From Bacillus sp. SD075 (GTDB taxonomy: Bacteria; Bacillota; Bacilli; Bacillales; DSM-1321), in NCBI RefSeq assembly GCF_017355165.1, contig NZ_JADILK010000001.1:248001-312000 (forward strand): a DNA stretch of 64,000 nucleotides, given 5' to 3'. Below the pieces are notes generated by a model. That model was given only the letters and a program-made list of their open reading frames with translations, made no database searches and was not told the DNA's origin. The position numbers and the translations under genes are program-made. Shown in pieces: positions 47,123 through 55,544 of the stretch; the first letter of the stretch is position 1; every line of letters starts with the position of its first letter.

Positions 47123-49006
47123 ATGCACAAACTTATTCAGGTTTTACTGCCGGTATTCTTGCTGTTTATGATTCTTCCAATCTACAAGCCAGATTCTGCT
47201 TCAGCAGAAGAGACGCCGCAATCTGATGGTATCATCGTCAAGTATAAAGAGACGAACGATGAGCCGATCAACGAGTTGATAGAAAAGGTGGAGGTTCCTA
47301 AAGGGGAAACGACAGACAACTTGATCGAAGAACTTGAAGACCAGAAGAATGTGGAGTATGCGGAACCAAACTATCTTTTCAAGAAGATGGACAGCCCGAA
47401 CGATCCAGCCTACATAGACCAGTGGCATCATAAAAAGCTTGGTACGAATGCAGCGTGGACAAAATCAATGGGATCAAAAGAAATAATGGTGGCCATCATT
47501 GACGACGGCATCGATCGCAACCACGAAGATTTAAAGGGGAAGATCGTCAATGCCTATGATACGATAAACAATCGGAAACATATCCTGCCAAAAGGGGCGC
47601 ATGGAACGCATATCGCTGGCATCATTGCCGGTTCTGCGAACAACGGCATAGGCGGAACGGGTGTTGCCCCGAACATTAAACTGCTGCCGATTAACGTTTT
47701 TGAAGGAGAGTATGCCAATACTGCCGATATCATTGAGGCGATACATTATGCTGTACAGCAAAAGGCAAACATCATCAATATGAGTTTAGGGGACACCAGT
47801 TATTCGGAGGCCTTGAACAAAGCCGTCCAAGAAGCCTATAAACAAGGCGTACTGATCGTTGCGGCTGCCGGGAATGAAGGGGACATGGGAAAAAATGTAC
47901 AGCGTGTGTACCCAGCGGCATTCAGCCACGTCATTTCCGTTGCTGCCACTGACTCAAGCGACAAGCGTCCCAGCTATTCCAACTACCATTCAACAGTCGA
48001 TATCGCGGCCCCTGGAGATGATATCCTTTCAACCTTGCCTTATGGTAAATACGGCTGGATGAGCGGAACATCGATGGCCACGCCGATGGTGGCGGGTGTA
48101 GCGGCACTGATTTGGTCGAATGAGCCCAAACTTAACAAAACGGAGGTCGAATACCGCCTCTATGATTCAGCCGTGGACCTAGGTGCAAAAGGGAAGGATA
48201 TATATTATGGAAACGGGCGGGTCAATGCCAAAAGAGCACTGGAGATGAAGACGCTGACCAAGCCGTCCGTGACCGCGATTTCCGATAAGGATACCAAAAT
48301 CAATGGGAAAATCCCGACCGATTTCAAAACGGGGACCGTCTCCATTTATACCGCTAACAAACAACTCGCCACAGTGAAGATCAACGGTGAAAGGACGTTT
48401 ACAGCGACTATCGCAAAACAAACAGCCGGCACGACGATCTCCACTAGGGTCATCGATAAATCGGGAAATAAAAGTATACCGGTTTCATTTAAAGTGGCAG
48501 ATAAAACGGCTCCTGCAAGACCGTCCGTCAATACGGTAGGTGACAATACTGTCAAGGTAACCGGCAAAGCGGAAGCGGGCTCTTCCGTCACCGTCAAAAC
48601 AGGCAGTACGGCTCTCGGCAAAGCAAATTCCAACAGCGCAGGGAAATTCACCGTAACGATGTCAAAAAAACAAAAAGCCGGAAAAGTCCTATCCGTTACA
48701 GCAACCGATAAAGCAGGAAATATAAGCTCGACCAAAACCGTGACCGTCGCAGACAAAACAGCACCAAGTAAACCTACGGTCAACACAGTAACGACAAAAA
48801 CAACAAAAGTAACCGGCAAGGCAGAAGCCAGCTCCACCGTCTCCATCAAAGCATCAGGTAAAGTGATCGGCTCTGCCACAGCAACGGCCAAAGGCACATT
48901 CTCGGTTAAAATCCCCAAGAAAAAAGCCGGGCAGAACCTATATACCTATGCCAAAGACAAAGCGAAAAACGTAAGCGAATCAAGAAAAGTAACGGTTAAA
49001 AAGTGA
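47123..49006 (+). CDS. Secreted S8 subtilisin-like protease with three C-terminal Ig-type repeats
   Basis: This 627-residue exoprotease has a signal peptide (LIQVLLPVFLLFMILPI) ending near ASAEE, an I9-like propeptide (DGIIVKYKETND to VEYAEPNYLF), and the peptidase domain with catalytic Asp in VAIIDDGIDRNHEDL, His in GAHGTHIAGIIAG, oxyanion Asn in AAAGNEG and Ser in SGTSMATPMVAG. Three Lys/Thr-rich repeats follow, two containing VTGKAEAGSSVTVK or VTGKAEASSTVSIK and linked by VADKTAP, resembling bacterial Ig (Big_6) modules that bind the wall. ATG 47123 lies behind GGAGTG. Confidence 0.94.
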   Translation: MHKLIQVLLPVFLLFMILPIYKPDSASAEETPQSDGIIVKYKETNDEPINELIEKVEVPKGETTDNLIEELEDQKNVEYAEPNYLFKKMDSPNDPAYIDQWHHKKLGTNAAWTKSMGSKEIMVAIIDDGIDRNHEDLKGKIVNAYDTINNRKHILPKGAHGTHIAGIIAGSANNGIGGTGVAPNIKLLPINVFEGEYANTADIIEAIHYAVQQKANIINMSLGDTSYSEALNKAVQEAYKQGVLIVAAAGNEGDMGKNVQRVYPAAFSHVISVAATDSSDKRPSYSNYHSTVDIAAPGDDILSTLPYGKYGWMSGTSMATPMVAGVAALIWSNEPKLNKTEVEYRLYDSAVDLGAKGKDIYYGNGRVNAKRALEMKTLTKPSVTAISDKDTKINGKIPTDFKTGTVSIYTANKQLATVKINGERTFTATIAKQTAGTTISTRVIDKSGNKSIPVSFKVADKTAPARPSVNTVGDNTVKVTGKAEAGSSVTVKTGSTALGKANSNSAGKFTVTMSKKQKAGKVLSVTATDKAGNISSTKTVTVADKTAPSKPTVNTVTTKTTKVTGKAEASSTVSIKASGKVIGSATATAKGTFSVKIPKKKAGQNLYTYAKDKAKNVSESRKVTVKK

Positions 49007-49022
49007 TGGAAAACAGGAACAG

Positions 49023-49347
49023 AGGTTGGGACATAACTAAATAAACCATCCTCAAAGACGAATCATTCTTCAAGCTGTAAGAACAAGTTCGTTCCATTGC
49101 ACTAGAGACACTCGCTTTCCGCGGGGAGGAAGCGGAGCCTCCTCGGCAAGCCTGCGGGGTCTCAGCCTTTCCTCTATTTCCCTTAGTAGTCGATCGTCTT
49201 CCGCTCGATTACGCTGGATTTTTAAAAATAGGATTCAAAAAGCAACAAAATCTATGGAAAAGAACCAATAAAGACCCGATCTATTCGTCGGAAATTCCGC
49301 TTATAGATCGGGTTTATCGTTGACTGAAATACTTATGTCCCAGCCCC
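49023..49347. mobile_element. MITE-like element F with GGTTGGGACATAA terminal repeats and embedded GC-rich core
   Basis: The left end AGGTTGGGACATAA (49023-49036) matches the inverse of the right end TTATGTCCCAGCCC (49333-49346) at 12 of 14 positions. Inside, the GC-rich core (about 49109-49213, CACTCGCTTTCCGCGGGG to CTTCCGCTCGATTAC) is the same family as in copies A-E. A second hairpin, CCCGATCTATTCG to TATAGATCGGG (49277-49314), lies near the right end. No coding capacity. It fills the space between the protease and VOC genes. Confidence 0.65.
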
Positions 49348-49356
49348 ATTCTTGCA

Positions 49357-49830
49357 TCAATCTTTATTTCCATACATCAATTCCGTGCTTCGGCTGTAAA
49401 GCTCAATGATATTGCCGAAAGGATCTTCGCAATAAATTAAATAATAGGGCTTATTCTCCCATGTATTCCATATATCGCTGCGCCTTTTACCGCCAGAAGC
49501 AGCAATATCAGCAGCCAGTTTTTCAATATCATCCGTTATCAAGCAAATATGAAAAAAGCCCTCATAACCGTGACTTTCACCCTTAGGCATCTTCGGCTCC
49601 ACAAACTCAAAAAGCTCGATCCCCACTCCATTATCCGCCATCAAATGAGCATTTCGCATCTTTTTAACAGCATCACCAAGCAGATCATTCGTCATATTAT
49701 GTTCATTGTTCTCACTCGAATCAAACGAATAGGGACCCGCCAATAACCTGAATCCCAACACCTGCCCATACCACTTAATCGCCGCATCCAAATCAGGAAC
49801 AGCCAAACCAATGTGAGTAATTGCTGTCAT
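49357..49830 (-). CDS. VOC-superfamily (glyoxalase/bleomycin-resistance-like) protein
   Basis: This 157-residue protein has two beta-alpha-beta-beta-beta modules. Likely metal ligands are His in THIGLAVPD, Glu in GIELFEF, His in GFFHICLI and Glu in NIIELYS. The ALIKWYGQVLGF pattern near residue 17 is typical of lactoylglutathione-lyase-like members. The start at 49830 follows GGGGGG on the minus strand. Activity cannot be assigned; dioxygenase, isomerase and resistance functions are all possible. Confidence 0.88.
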   Translation of the reverse strand: MTAITHIGLAVPDLDAAIKWYGQVLGFRLLAGPYSFDSSENNEHNMTNDLLGDAVKKMRNAHLMADNGVGIELFEFVEPKMPKGESHGYEGFFHICLITDDIEKLAADIAASGGKRRSDIWNTWENKPYYLIYCEDPFGNIIELYSRSTELMYGNKD

Positions 49831-49901
49831 ATATATCCCCCCTGATAATAAAATACCCTATAATGTCAGGGGCAAACGGCACCGTTTTGGGACAAAAAAA
49901 A

Positions 49902-49924
49902 GAAACAATAGCCAATATTGCTTC
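49902..49924 (-). terminator. Terminator of the zinc-finger mini-gene, copy 1
   Basis: On the minus strand GAAGCAATA pairs with TATTGTTTC around GGC and is followed by TTTTTTTTG. Confidence 0.65.
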
Positions 49925-49955
49925 TGGTTTACATATATCGACTTCATGAAATTCT

Positions 49956-50147
49956 TTAAATCTCACCCTCTTCAAGCCTCCTATTATACTCAACTTTACT
50001 GATTAATCCCTTTGCATTACAGGTAAGGCAATCCGTATAAATATCGTAAGCACCTGTACCTGCACAAACATGGCATTTAACATGAGTTTCCGGTATATCC
50101 TTATGCATGAATGAAAAAGCTCTTCCAATATACTGCAGAATAATCAT
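49956..50147 (-). CDS. 63-residue CxxCxGxG zinc-finger protein, copy 1
   Basis: The protein has CHVCAGTG and CLTCNAKG, two DnaJ-like CxxCxGxG half-motifs eleven residues apart, likely one zinc site, followed by a charged tail (VEYNRRLEEGEI). It broadly recalls the B. subtilis anti-TRAP protein, which has two such motifs in about 53 residues. The start at 50147 was chosen because AAGGAG lies eight bases upstream on the minus strand; the frame is open 30 codons further. Function unknown; an identical-looking paralogue is at 60566-60757. Confidence 0.8.
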   Translation of the reverse strand: MIILQYIGRAFSFMHKDIPETHVKCHVCAGTGAYDIYTDCLTCNAKGLISKVEYNRRLEEGEI

Positions 50148-50348
50148 TCCCAAAACTCCTTTTTTTTCTATCATACAACGAAAAAGAGGGAAGGAAACAG
50201 GGAATACAATAACATTACTTAAAACTAATAAAACCATTACATAGTTTACATGGGGTTAAAAAATGTGCAGATGCGAATGCGATAAACTTTTCTACAAAAT
50301 CACTTCTGCTTTCAGAAAAAAAGAACATCCATAAAGATGTCCCTCCAT

Positions 50349-51533
50349 TTATCCTTCCTTCATTTTTCGCAAAATCCATAAGTAAGCCACTATTGAAATC
50401 CCCACAGAGACTGATGCCATTATGTAAATGCTTATATACCCAAACAGATAGCCGATTTGTCCGAAGAGGATGGCACCGAAACCGATCCCAAGATCAAAGA
50501 AGGAGTAGAAAGTGGCATTGGCCATGCCTTTTCGGTTTCGGGCAGCGTGTTCAAGAGACCATGCTTGAAGAGCCGGTTGGACGGCCCCGAATCCAATCCC
50601 ATAAAAAATAGCAGCCATATACAGAATCAGGTTACTTGGCATCCAGGCCAGCAATAGCATCGCCACTACGATAAAAAGGGTAGACGGGATGAAGACAGCT
50701 TGATGTCCTTTTTGATCATAGATCTTTCCAGCAAACATACGAGTGAAAATAAGCGCTAAAGCGTAAAGAAAAAAGTATCCTTGAATACCTGTCAGACCTT
50801 TTTCGATCGTATAAAGCGGTAAGAAGGTAGCAGTCCCGCCAAAAGTTACTGTAATAAAAAAAACAAGAACGGACGGGGCAACAGCGCTTTTTTCATAAAT
50901 GTCGAACCGATTAGTTTTAGCTGATGCAGGAGCATGATCTACTTTTGTATAAGTGATTGTTGAAGCCATGATCCAAGCTGCCAGGCTTAATACTCCGCAA
51001 AATAAAAACAAATGTTGAAAGGTTAAAACATCCGCTAAGAAAAGCCCGAATGAAGGACCAAAAGCCATCGCCAAATTACCCGATAAAGTGAAGTATCCCA
51101 TCCCCTCACCCCGACGCTTTGCTGGGATAAGATCGGAGGCAATCGTACCTGATGCCGTGGTCGCATATCCCCAGCCAATCCCCTGTACAATCCTTATGGC
51201 GCATAGAAGGAAAATACTCATCATAAATCCAAACGAGCCAATCGCTACAGCCAAAAGAGCTAGACCGAACAGGAAAACAAAACGTCTACCTTTTGTTTCC
51301 AGGGCCTGTCCAGCAAAGGGTCGGACAATCAGGGCAGAAAATAAAAACATGCCCGCAACCAACCCAATATACCGTTCATTTCCGCCAAGCTCTTTTACAA
51401 AAAGCGGAAGGGTCGGGGTAGTCATCTGAAAGGATAAAAAAACAAAAAAGTTAGCCAAGAAAATCATCATAAAATCTCGCGACCAGATTTTATCAACAAC
51501 CGGAAGTTCTTCTTTTAACAAAGGTACACCCAT
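50349..51533 (-). CDS. MFS transporter, 12-helix, with upstream Fur box
   Basis: This 394-residue membrane protein has about 12 hydrophobic segments, the MFS motif A-like GQALETKGRRFVFLFG between helices 2 and 3 and RIVQGIGWGYATTASGTIASDLIPAKRRGEGMGYF around helices 4-5. It looks like a drug or metabolite exporter. The start at 51533 follows AAGGAG. A close Fur-box match lies 20-40 bases upstream, so it is probably induced by iron limitation; export of a siderophore or its breakdown product is a reasonable guess. Confidence 0.88.
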   Translation of the reverse strand: MGVPLLKEELPVVDKIWSRDFMMIFLANFFVFLSFQMTTPTLPLFVKELGGNERYIGLVAGMFLFSALIVRPFAGQALETKGRRFVFLFGLALLAVAIGSFGFMMSIFLLCAIRIVQGIGWGYATTASGTIASDLIPAKRRGEGMGYFTLSGNLAMAFGPSFGLFLADVLTFQHLFLFCGVLSLAAWIMASTITYTKVDHAPASAKTNRFDIYEKSAVAPSVLVFFITVTFGGTATFLPLYTIEKGLTGIQGYFFLYALALIFTRMFAGKIYDQKGHQAVFIPSTLFIVVAMLLLAWMPSNLILYMAAIFYGIGFGAVQPALQAWSLEHAARNRKGMANATFYSFFDLGIGFGAILFGQIGYLFGYISIYIMASVSVGISIVAYLWILRKMKEG

Positions 51534-51553
51534 AATAGTAATTCTCCTTAACT

Positions 51554-51572
51554 GATAGTAATTATCATTCTC
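51554..51572. promoter_or_regulatory. Candidate Fur box upstream of the MFS gene
   Basis: GATAGTAATTATCATTCTC matches the 19-bp Fur consensus (GATAATGATTATCATTATC) at 16 of 19 positions and overlaps the expected promoter region of the minus-strand MFS gene. Confidence 0.7.
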
Positions 51573-51974
51573 ATTTTACTATAGATATAGAGGATAATCT
51601 ATAAGAAGACGGAATTCAAAATTAGCGACTGACCATCATCCAAGAAATTTTTGCCTATGATTACGTCAGGATGATAACAATCTGTAGGATATATGGGTGA
51701 TTGGTTAATAGTTCCTATCATTAACTTAACGATAAGTAGTCGGGGGGAAATGAATTTAATGAAGGCAGGAACGCAGAAGGTAATTGTCATAAATCAGGTG
51801 GTTTTGCTTTGCTGGATCGTTTTCAGACTGACAGAAATTCAATAAATCAGATCTTACCGAAATTGCTAGTTGCTTTTCAATCGAAAATACAAATAAGGTG
51901 CTGGCAGTATGTGCACCTCAGCTTTTATTAAAATTTCCATAAGCCATGCAATCTCCAAACGACTTCTTCCTGTT
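51573..51974. other. Intergenic stretch between MFS and HTH genes, no gene seen
   Basis: A 63-codon minus-strand frame (51599-51790) has no ribosome site or recognisable motif and is not called. No repeat or RNA motif was seen. Confidence 0.45.
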
Positions 51975-52370
51975 TTATTCTTTCTTTGATCGTAACCAGT
52001 CTAAAAAGTCATCCCTGAAAACCCTCTTGGACCTTTTTAAACGAATTAAAGGAAAATCGGGATTTCCCATGTATTCATCAGCCGTTCTTTCACTAACTTT
52101 TAAATAATCTGCCAAATGCTCGACAGTTAATAATTCTGGCAGTTGTGATATCTCGTCCGTTTCGCACTTTTTTATTTCTTCCTTTCTTTCATGAGTTATG
52201 TAATTTAAATGCCCTTCTCCAATGCAAACTGCTACTTTCTTAGAACACTTGGGACACGTCAGTGTATCAATCTTATCTTCCATAACAGACAAACGAGATA
52301 CTACGCCAAACAAGGTTGGACAATTTTCACATAAATAAGTATAGACACCTTCCACTTTCAACTTGATCAC
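51975..52370 (-). CDS. Excisionase-type HTH protein with N-terminal zinc ribbon
   Basis: This 131-residue protein has a CENC...CPKC pair at residues 14-41, a plausible zinc ribbon, and a C-terminal winged HTH of the excisionase/MerR-like class (LLTVEHLADYLKVSERTADEYMGN, then FPLIRLKRSKRVFRDDFLDWL). Such domains bind DNA at recombination sites or promoters. No integrase is visible nearby. The start at 52370 lies behind AAAGGAG on the minus strand. Confidence 0.8.
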   Translation of the reverse strand: MIKLKVEGVYTYLCENCPTLFGVVSRLSVMEDKIDTLTCPKCSKKVAVCIGEGHLNYITHERKEEIKKCETDEISQLPELLTVEHLADYLKVSERTADEYMGNPDFPLIRLKRSKRVFRDDFLDWLRSKKE

Positions 52371-52656
52371 TCCTTTAACTTATCATTTGTTATATTAACA
52401 AAATATATAAGTAGCTGATATGAATAGGTTTAAGCGCTTTTCACTAGTCATACTTCTATTATTGTCCTACCTACCCGAAGGTACTCCTCCATTGTTAAAG
52501 CCCTTCTCTAAATCGAGAAGGGCTTAATTATTGTTTGTATTAATAAAAAAATTCATTTGTATCTCTAATTTATATATTTAAAACAGTAGACTATTTTAAA
52601 AAAAGATTATTCTGATTGGTCTATATTCCCCATTTATCCTCAAGGAGGATGATTTC
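52371..52656. other. Intergenic stretch upstream of the CsrA-like ORF
   Basis: No gene. A perfect 11-bp stem, AAGCCCTTCTC (52498-52508) with GAGAAGGGCTT (52515-52525), could be a terminator, though the following T-run is weak. Confidence 0.5.
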
Positions 52657-52776
52657 ATGATTTTAGTCATTGGAAGAAACTCGGGCTATTCCGTTTACAT
52701 AGGTGATGATATTAAGATCACTGTAGTTTTACCTGAGGATGAATGCTGCGTTTTTAGGATAGAGGCACCTAGATAG
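52657..52776 (+). CDS. 39-residue CsrA-like protein, truncated relative to the family
   Basis: The ORF starts at ATG 52657 with an excellent site, AAGGAGGATGATTTC. It begins MILVIGRNSGYSVYIGDDIKITVV, matching CsrA strand 1 (MLVLxR) and strands 2-3 (IxIGDDIxIxV), then VFRIEAPR, matching the IDAP motif, and stops there. CsrA proteins run 55-75 residues and need strand 5 and a C-terminal helix to dimerise; these are absent. It may be a decayed gene or a miniature variant. CsrA binds GGA motifs in mRNA leaders. No flagellar genes are nearby. Confidence 0.6.
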   Translation: MILVIGRNSGYSVYIGDDIKITVVLPEDECCVFRIEAPR

Positions 52777-53353
52777 TCGTTATTGCTTTACTTGAAGAAC
52801 TACCGTGTGAACATTCCTATAATGACATAAATTAAGATTTGAACAAAAAAGCAACCTAAGCTGGCCAGACATTACAAAAAACTAGGAGGTCCTTAATCAC
52901 CAGTTATTCTAATGAATTTCATATTACATGCATTTCCCAAGTGATTAGAAATCCCCTAACAAATAAAAAAGGAGGATTTTCACTCATATTCCAAGGAAAT
53001 TAATATTACAATTATGATGTTTATTAAAATAATGTTACTAATTGTAAAAAATGTGTTAAAATAAATTTTATGTTTAAAAAGACACTTGTTTTTTTAGTAA
53101 GTTGGAACAACTAGTACATAGGTATCATCACTAGGGTCTGATGATTCTTAATAAGGAAAGGTAATAAAAATCGCATTATCATGATAGTGAAATACTCTAA
53201 AAATTTTGCTATTTATATTATCTACACAAGTTTTTCACCATGAAAACTTGAACTCTACAGAAGTCCACCAAAACTCTCTGCTATAGAAACATCGTTGCTT
53301 TGACAATAAGTTTTTTAAACACGAATAATCACCTTTGTTAATAGTTATCTCCA
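52777..53353. other. A+T-rich stretch, no gene seen
   Basis: Short frames only. TTAAAATAAAT near 53054 resembles a -10 region, but no adjacent gene is present. Composition is much richer in A+T than the core. Confidence 0.5.
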
Positions 53354-53354
53354 T

Positions 53355-53576
53355 GATAATAAGCCAACATTGGGTAACTTTTGTGATGAAGTCAACGAAC
53401 TCGATTTGCAGCAGTTGATCGAGTTTCTTTAAGATGCCTTGAAGGACGAATATGCAAACGAAGAAATTTCCGAAAAGTCAACTGTTACATGGATGGCAGG
53501 TTTACCCGGCTACCTCAGGACTCACCTGTATGATTTGGTGAAAAAAGTTGAGTTACCTATCTCAAATTCGAGATAG
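53355..53576 (+). pseudogene. Possible decayed coding fragment of unknown family
   Basis: One frame reads NELDLQQLIEFL, a TAA at 53430-53432, then DALKDEYANEEISEKSTV and WMAGLPGYLRTHLYDLVKKVEL before TAG 53574-53576. The amino acid composition looks protein-like on both sides of the single stop, but there is no start codon with a ribosome site. I do not recognise the family. Confidence 0.3.
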
Positions 53577-53766
53577 TTTATAGTTTCCATACTCAATTTT
53601 GTTTAAGATACCGGGGATATTTTTGAAATCTAAAACAAGATTCTAAAGTAATATACCACCATATTCGAAGTTTATATAACAGCTGAACAATATCTGGGTC
53701 TTTTTCCAGGCGAAAGATAAAAAACATTACAATTTTACTTATATAATAGAGAGGGAGAACTAAAAG

Positions 53767-54651
53767 ATGAGAGTTAAAAAAGCTATTATTCCAGCTGCAG
53801 GTCTCGGAACAAGATTTTTACCTGCAACCAAAGCCATTCCAAAAGAGATGTTGCCAATTGTAGATAAGCCTACCATTCAATATATAGTGGAAGAAGCCAT
53901 TGCATCTGGAATTGAAGATATCATTATTGTGACTGGTAAAGGAAAGCGGTCTATAGAAGATCATTTTGATCACGCTGTCGAATTGGAACAGAATCTGTTA
54001 GAAAAAGGTAAAAATGACTTACTTGATAAGGTACAAGAATCTTCCACGGTAAATATTCACTATATAAGACAAAAAGAACCACGTGGTCTTGGTCATGCAG
54101 TATGGTGTGCTCGTAAATTTATTGGAAATGAACCATTTGCAGTCCTTCTAGGAGATGACATTGTCCAAGCTGAAACACCTTGTTTGGAACAACTCATAAA
54201 TGAGTATGAAAGAACTTCTTCATCTGTAATTGGTGTACAAACAGTATCTGAAAATGAGACACATCGTTATGGAATTGTCGATCCTCTAGTGAAAGAAGGT
54301 AATTGTTACCAAGTTCTTAACTTTGTAGAAAAGCCTTCACCAGGTACAGCACCATCTAATTTAGCGATCATGGGACGATATATATTAACACCCGAAATCT
54401 TCATGTTTTTAGAACAACAAGAGGTTGGAGCTGGTGGAGAAATCCAGTTAACCGATGCAATACAACAGTTGAACCAAATACAAAGAGTTTTCGCTTACGA
54501 TTTCGAAGGTACAAGATATGATGTTGGAGAGAAATTAGGATTTATTCAAACTACAATAGAATTTGCATTACAAAATGAAGAGTTAAAGAAAGAACTTCTT
54601 GGATATTTAAAAGGCATTTTGGAAAAAGAAGAGATGTTACAGATTAACTAA
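53767..54651 (+). CDS. galU: UTP-glucose-1-phosphate uridylyltransferase
   Basis: This 294-residue enzyme makes UDP-glucose. The nucleotide-binding motif [35 protein letters not shown] and [35 protein letters not shown] are typical GalU/GtaB signatures. ATG 53767 lies behind GAGAGGGAG; TATAAT at 53742-53747 may be its -10. UDP-glucose would feed wall teichoic acid glucosylation or exopolysaccharide made by the neighbouring genes. Codon use is more A+T-rich than core genes. Confidence 0.95.
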   Translation: MRVKKAIIPAAGLGTRFLPATKAIPKEMLPIVDKPTIQYIVEEAIASGIEDIIIVTGKGKRSIEDHFDHAVELEQNLLEKGKNDLLDKVQESSTVNIHYIRQKEPRGLGHAVWCARKFIGNEPFAVLLGDDIVQAETPCLEQLINEYERTSSSVIGVQTVSENETHRYGIVDPLVKEGNCYQVLNFVEKPSPGTAPSNLAIMGRYILTPEIFMFLEQQEVGAGGEIQLTDAIQQLNQIQRVFAYDFEGTRYDVGEKLGFIQTTIEFALQNEELKKELLGYLKGILEKEEMLQIN

Positions 54652-54672
54652 TGTAATTTATATTTCTCTGTC

Positions 54673-54733
54673 CCCGCACGAAGACATTCTAGAGGTATTA
54701 GGCTAGTTACTACTGGCTTTTTCTTCGTGTGGG
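54673..54733 (+). other. Large stem-loop between galU and the acyltransferase gene
   Basis: CCCGCACGAAGA (54673-54684) pairs with TCTTCGTGTGGG (54722-54733) with one G-U pair, enclosing a 37-base loop. It lies just after galU without a following T-run; function unknown. Confidence 0.5.
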
Positions 54734-54795
54734 AATTAGAGATAAAACGTAAAGTGTAAAGTGAAAAAGTAACCTATCATCAAGGAGAGAGCAGT

Positions 54796-55392
54796 TTGGC
54801 AATTAAGAATCGCGACGATTATTACATTTATCTAGAATCTGATTTAGTAGCAAGAAAATTGAAAAAGTGGAAGTACAGCTATAAAGTAATGCATCCAGAA
54901 CTTTATTTCCAACGTCTACTTAGAAAATCAGAGTATTTAAAGACTAAGAAATTAAATAGTGCATTTTCCATGTGGAGATATAACAGGTCATTGAGAAAAC
55001 TTAAAAAGGTAGGATCCATGCTAGGGATATCAATACATCCAGTGTCCTTCGGTCCAGGCTTAAAGATACCCCACAGTGGTTCTGTAATTGTTAATAAGAA
55101 GGCTCGGATCGGTAAGAATTGTGAAATTCATTCGGGAGTTAATATTGGAGTTCATAAAGGTCAGGTTCCTAAAATCGGTAATAATGTGTACATAGGACCT
55201 GGCGCAAAGATATTTGGGGGTATCAAAATCGGCAACAATGTTGCAATTGGCGCTAATTCAGTAGTAACCAAAGACGTACCTGATAATGTCACTGTTGTAG
55301 GCATTCCGGCTAAAATAATTTCTAGCCATACAGAAACTCAAGTTGTAAGAGCATATGACAAAGTGAAAAAGAAATACATGAATAACGAATAA
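54796..55392 (+). CDS. CysE-like hexapeptide-repeat acyltransferase
   Basis: This 198-residue protein has a basic helical N-terminus (RKLKKWKYSYKVMHPELYFQRLLRKSEYLK) and a left-handed beta-helix from about residue 75 (IHPVSFGPGLKIPHSGSVIVNKKARIG, then NIGVHKG, VYIGPGAKIFGGIKIGNNVAIGANSVV). It resembles serine O-acetyltransferases, but in this setting probably O-acetylates a glycan. TTG 54796 was chosen because AAGGAGAG sits seven bases upstream. Confidence 0.85.
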   Translation: MAIKNRDDYYIYLESDLVARKLKKWKYSYKVMHPELYFQRLLRKSEYLKTKKLNSAFSMWRYNRSLRKLKKVGSMLGISIHPVSFGPGLKIPHSGSVIVNKKARIGKNCEIHSGVNIGVHKGQVPKIGNNVYIGPGAKIFGGIKIGNNVAIGANSVVTKDVPDNVTVVGIPAKIISSHTETQVVRAYDKVKKKYMNNE

Positions 55393-55544
55393 TCAATTTT
55401 TGCTATCTCTTCATATGATCCAGTGCTAATCAAATCAGAAAATTCAATCAACATGAAGTGCTTCCCTAAACTATTAGAGCTAATGATTCAAAAGATAATG
55501 AGTGTGTGGCTATGGGGAAAATAAAGAGGAGTAGGAGTAACGAA

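Larger units (their letters stand above)
49868..50264. repeat. Direct repeat R1 (~397 bp) carrying a zinc-finger mini-gene
   Basis: The segment from GGGGCAAAC to GGGGTTAAAAAATG recurs at 60478-60876 in the same orientation with roughly 15 differences by eye. The unit contains a whole minus-strand gene with its ribosome site, terminator and about 115 bases upstream. Confidence 0.85.

Noticed and set aside
48346-48918. 190-codon minus-strand frame in the protease C-terminus
   Set aside because: Low-complexity shadow of the Thr/Lys/Val-rich repeats; no start signal.
51599-51790. 63-codon minus-strand frame
   Set aside because: No ribosome site, no family likeness, and isolated.
53403-53428. 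ACTCGAT...ATCGAGT inverted repeat as another MITE end
   Set aside because: The arms resemble the element's left hairpin, but TGTAGACAAA, the T-run, core and right end are all missing.
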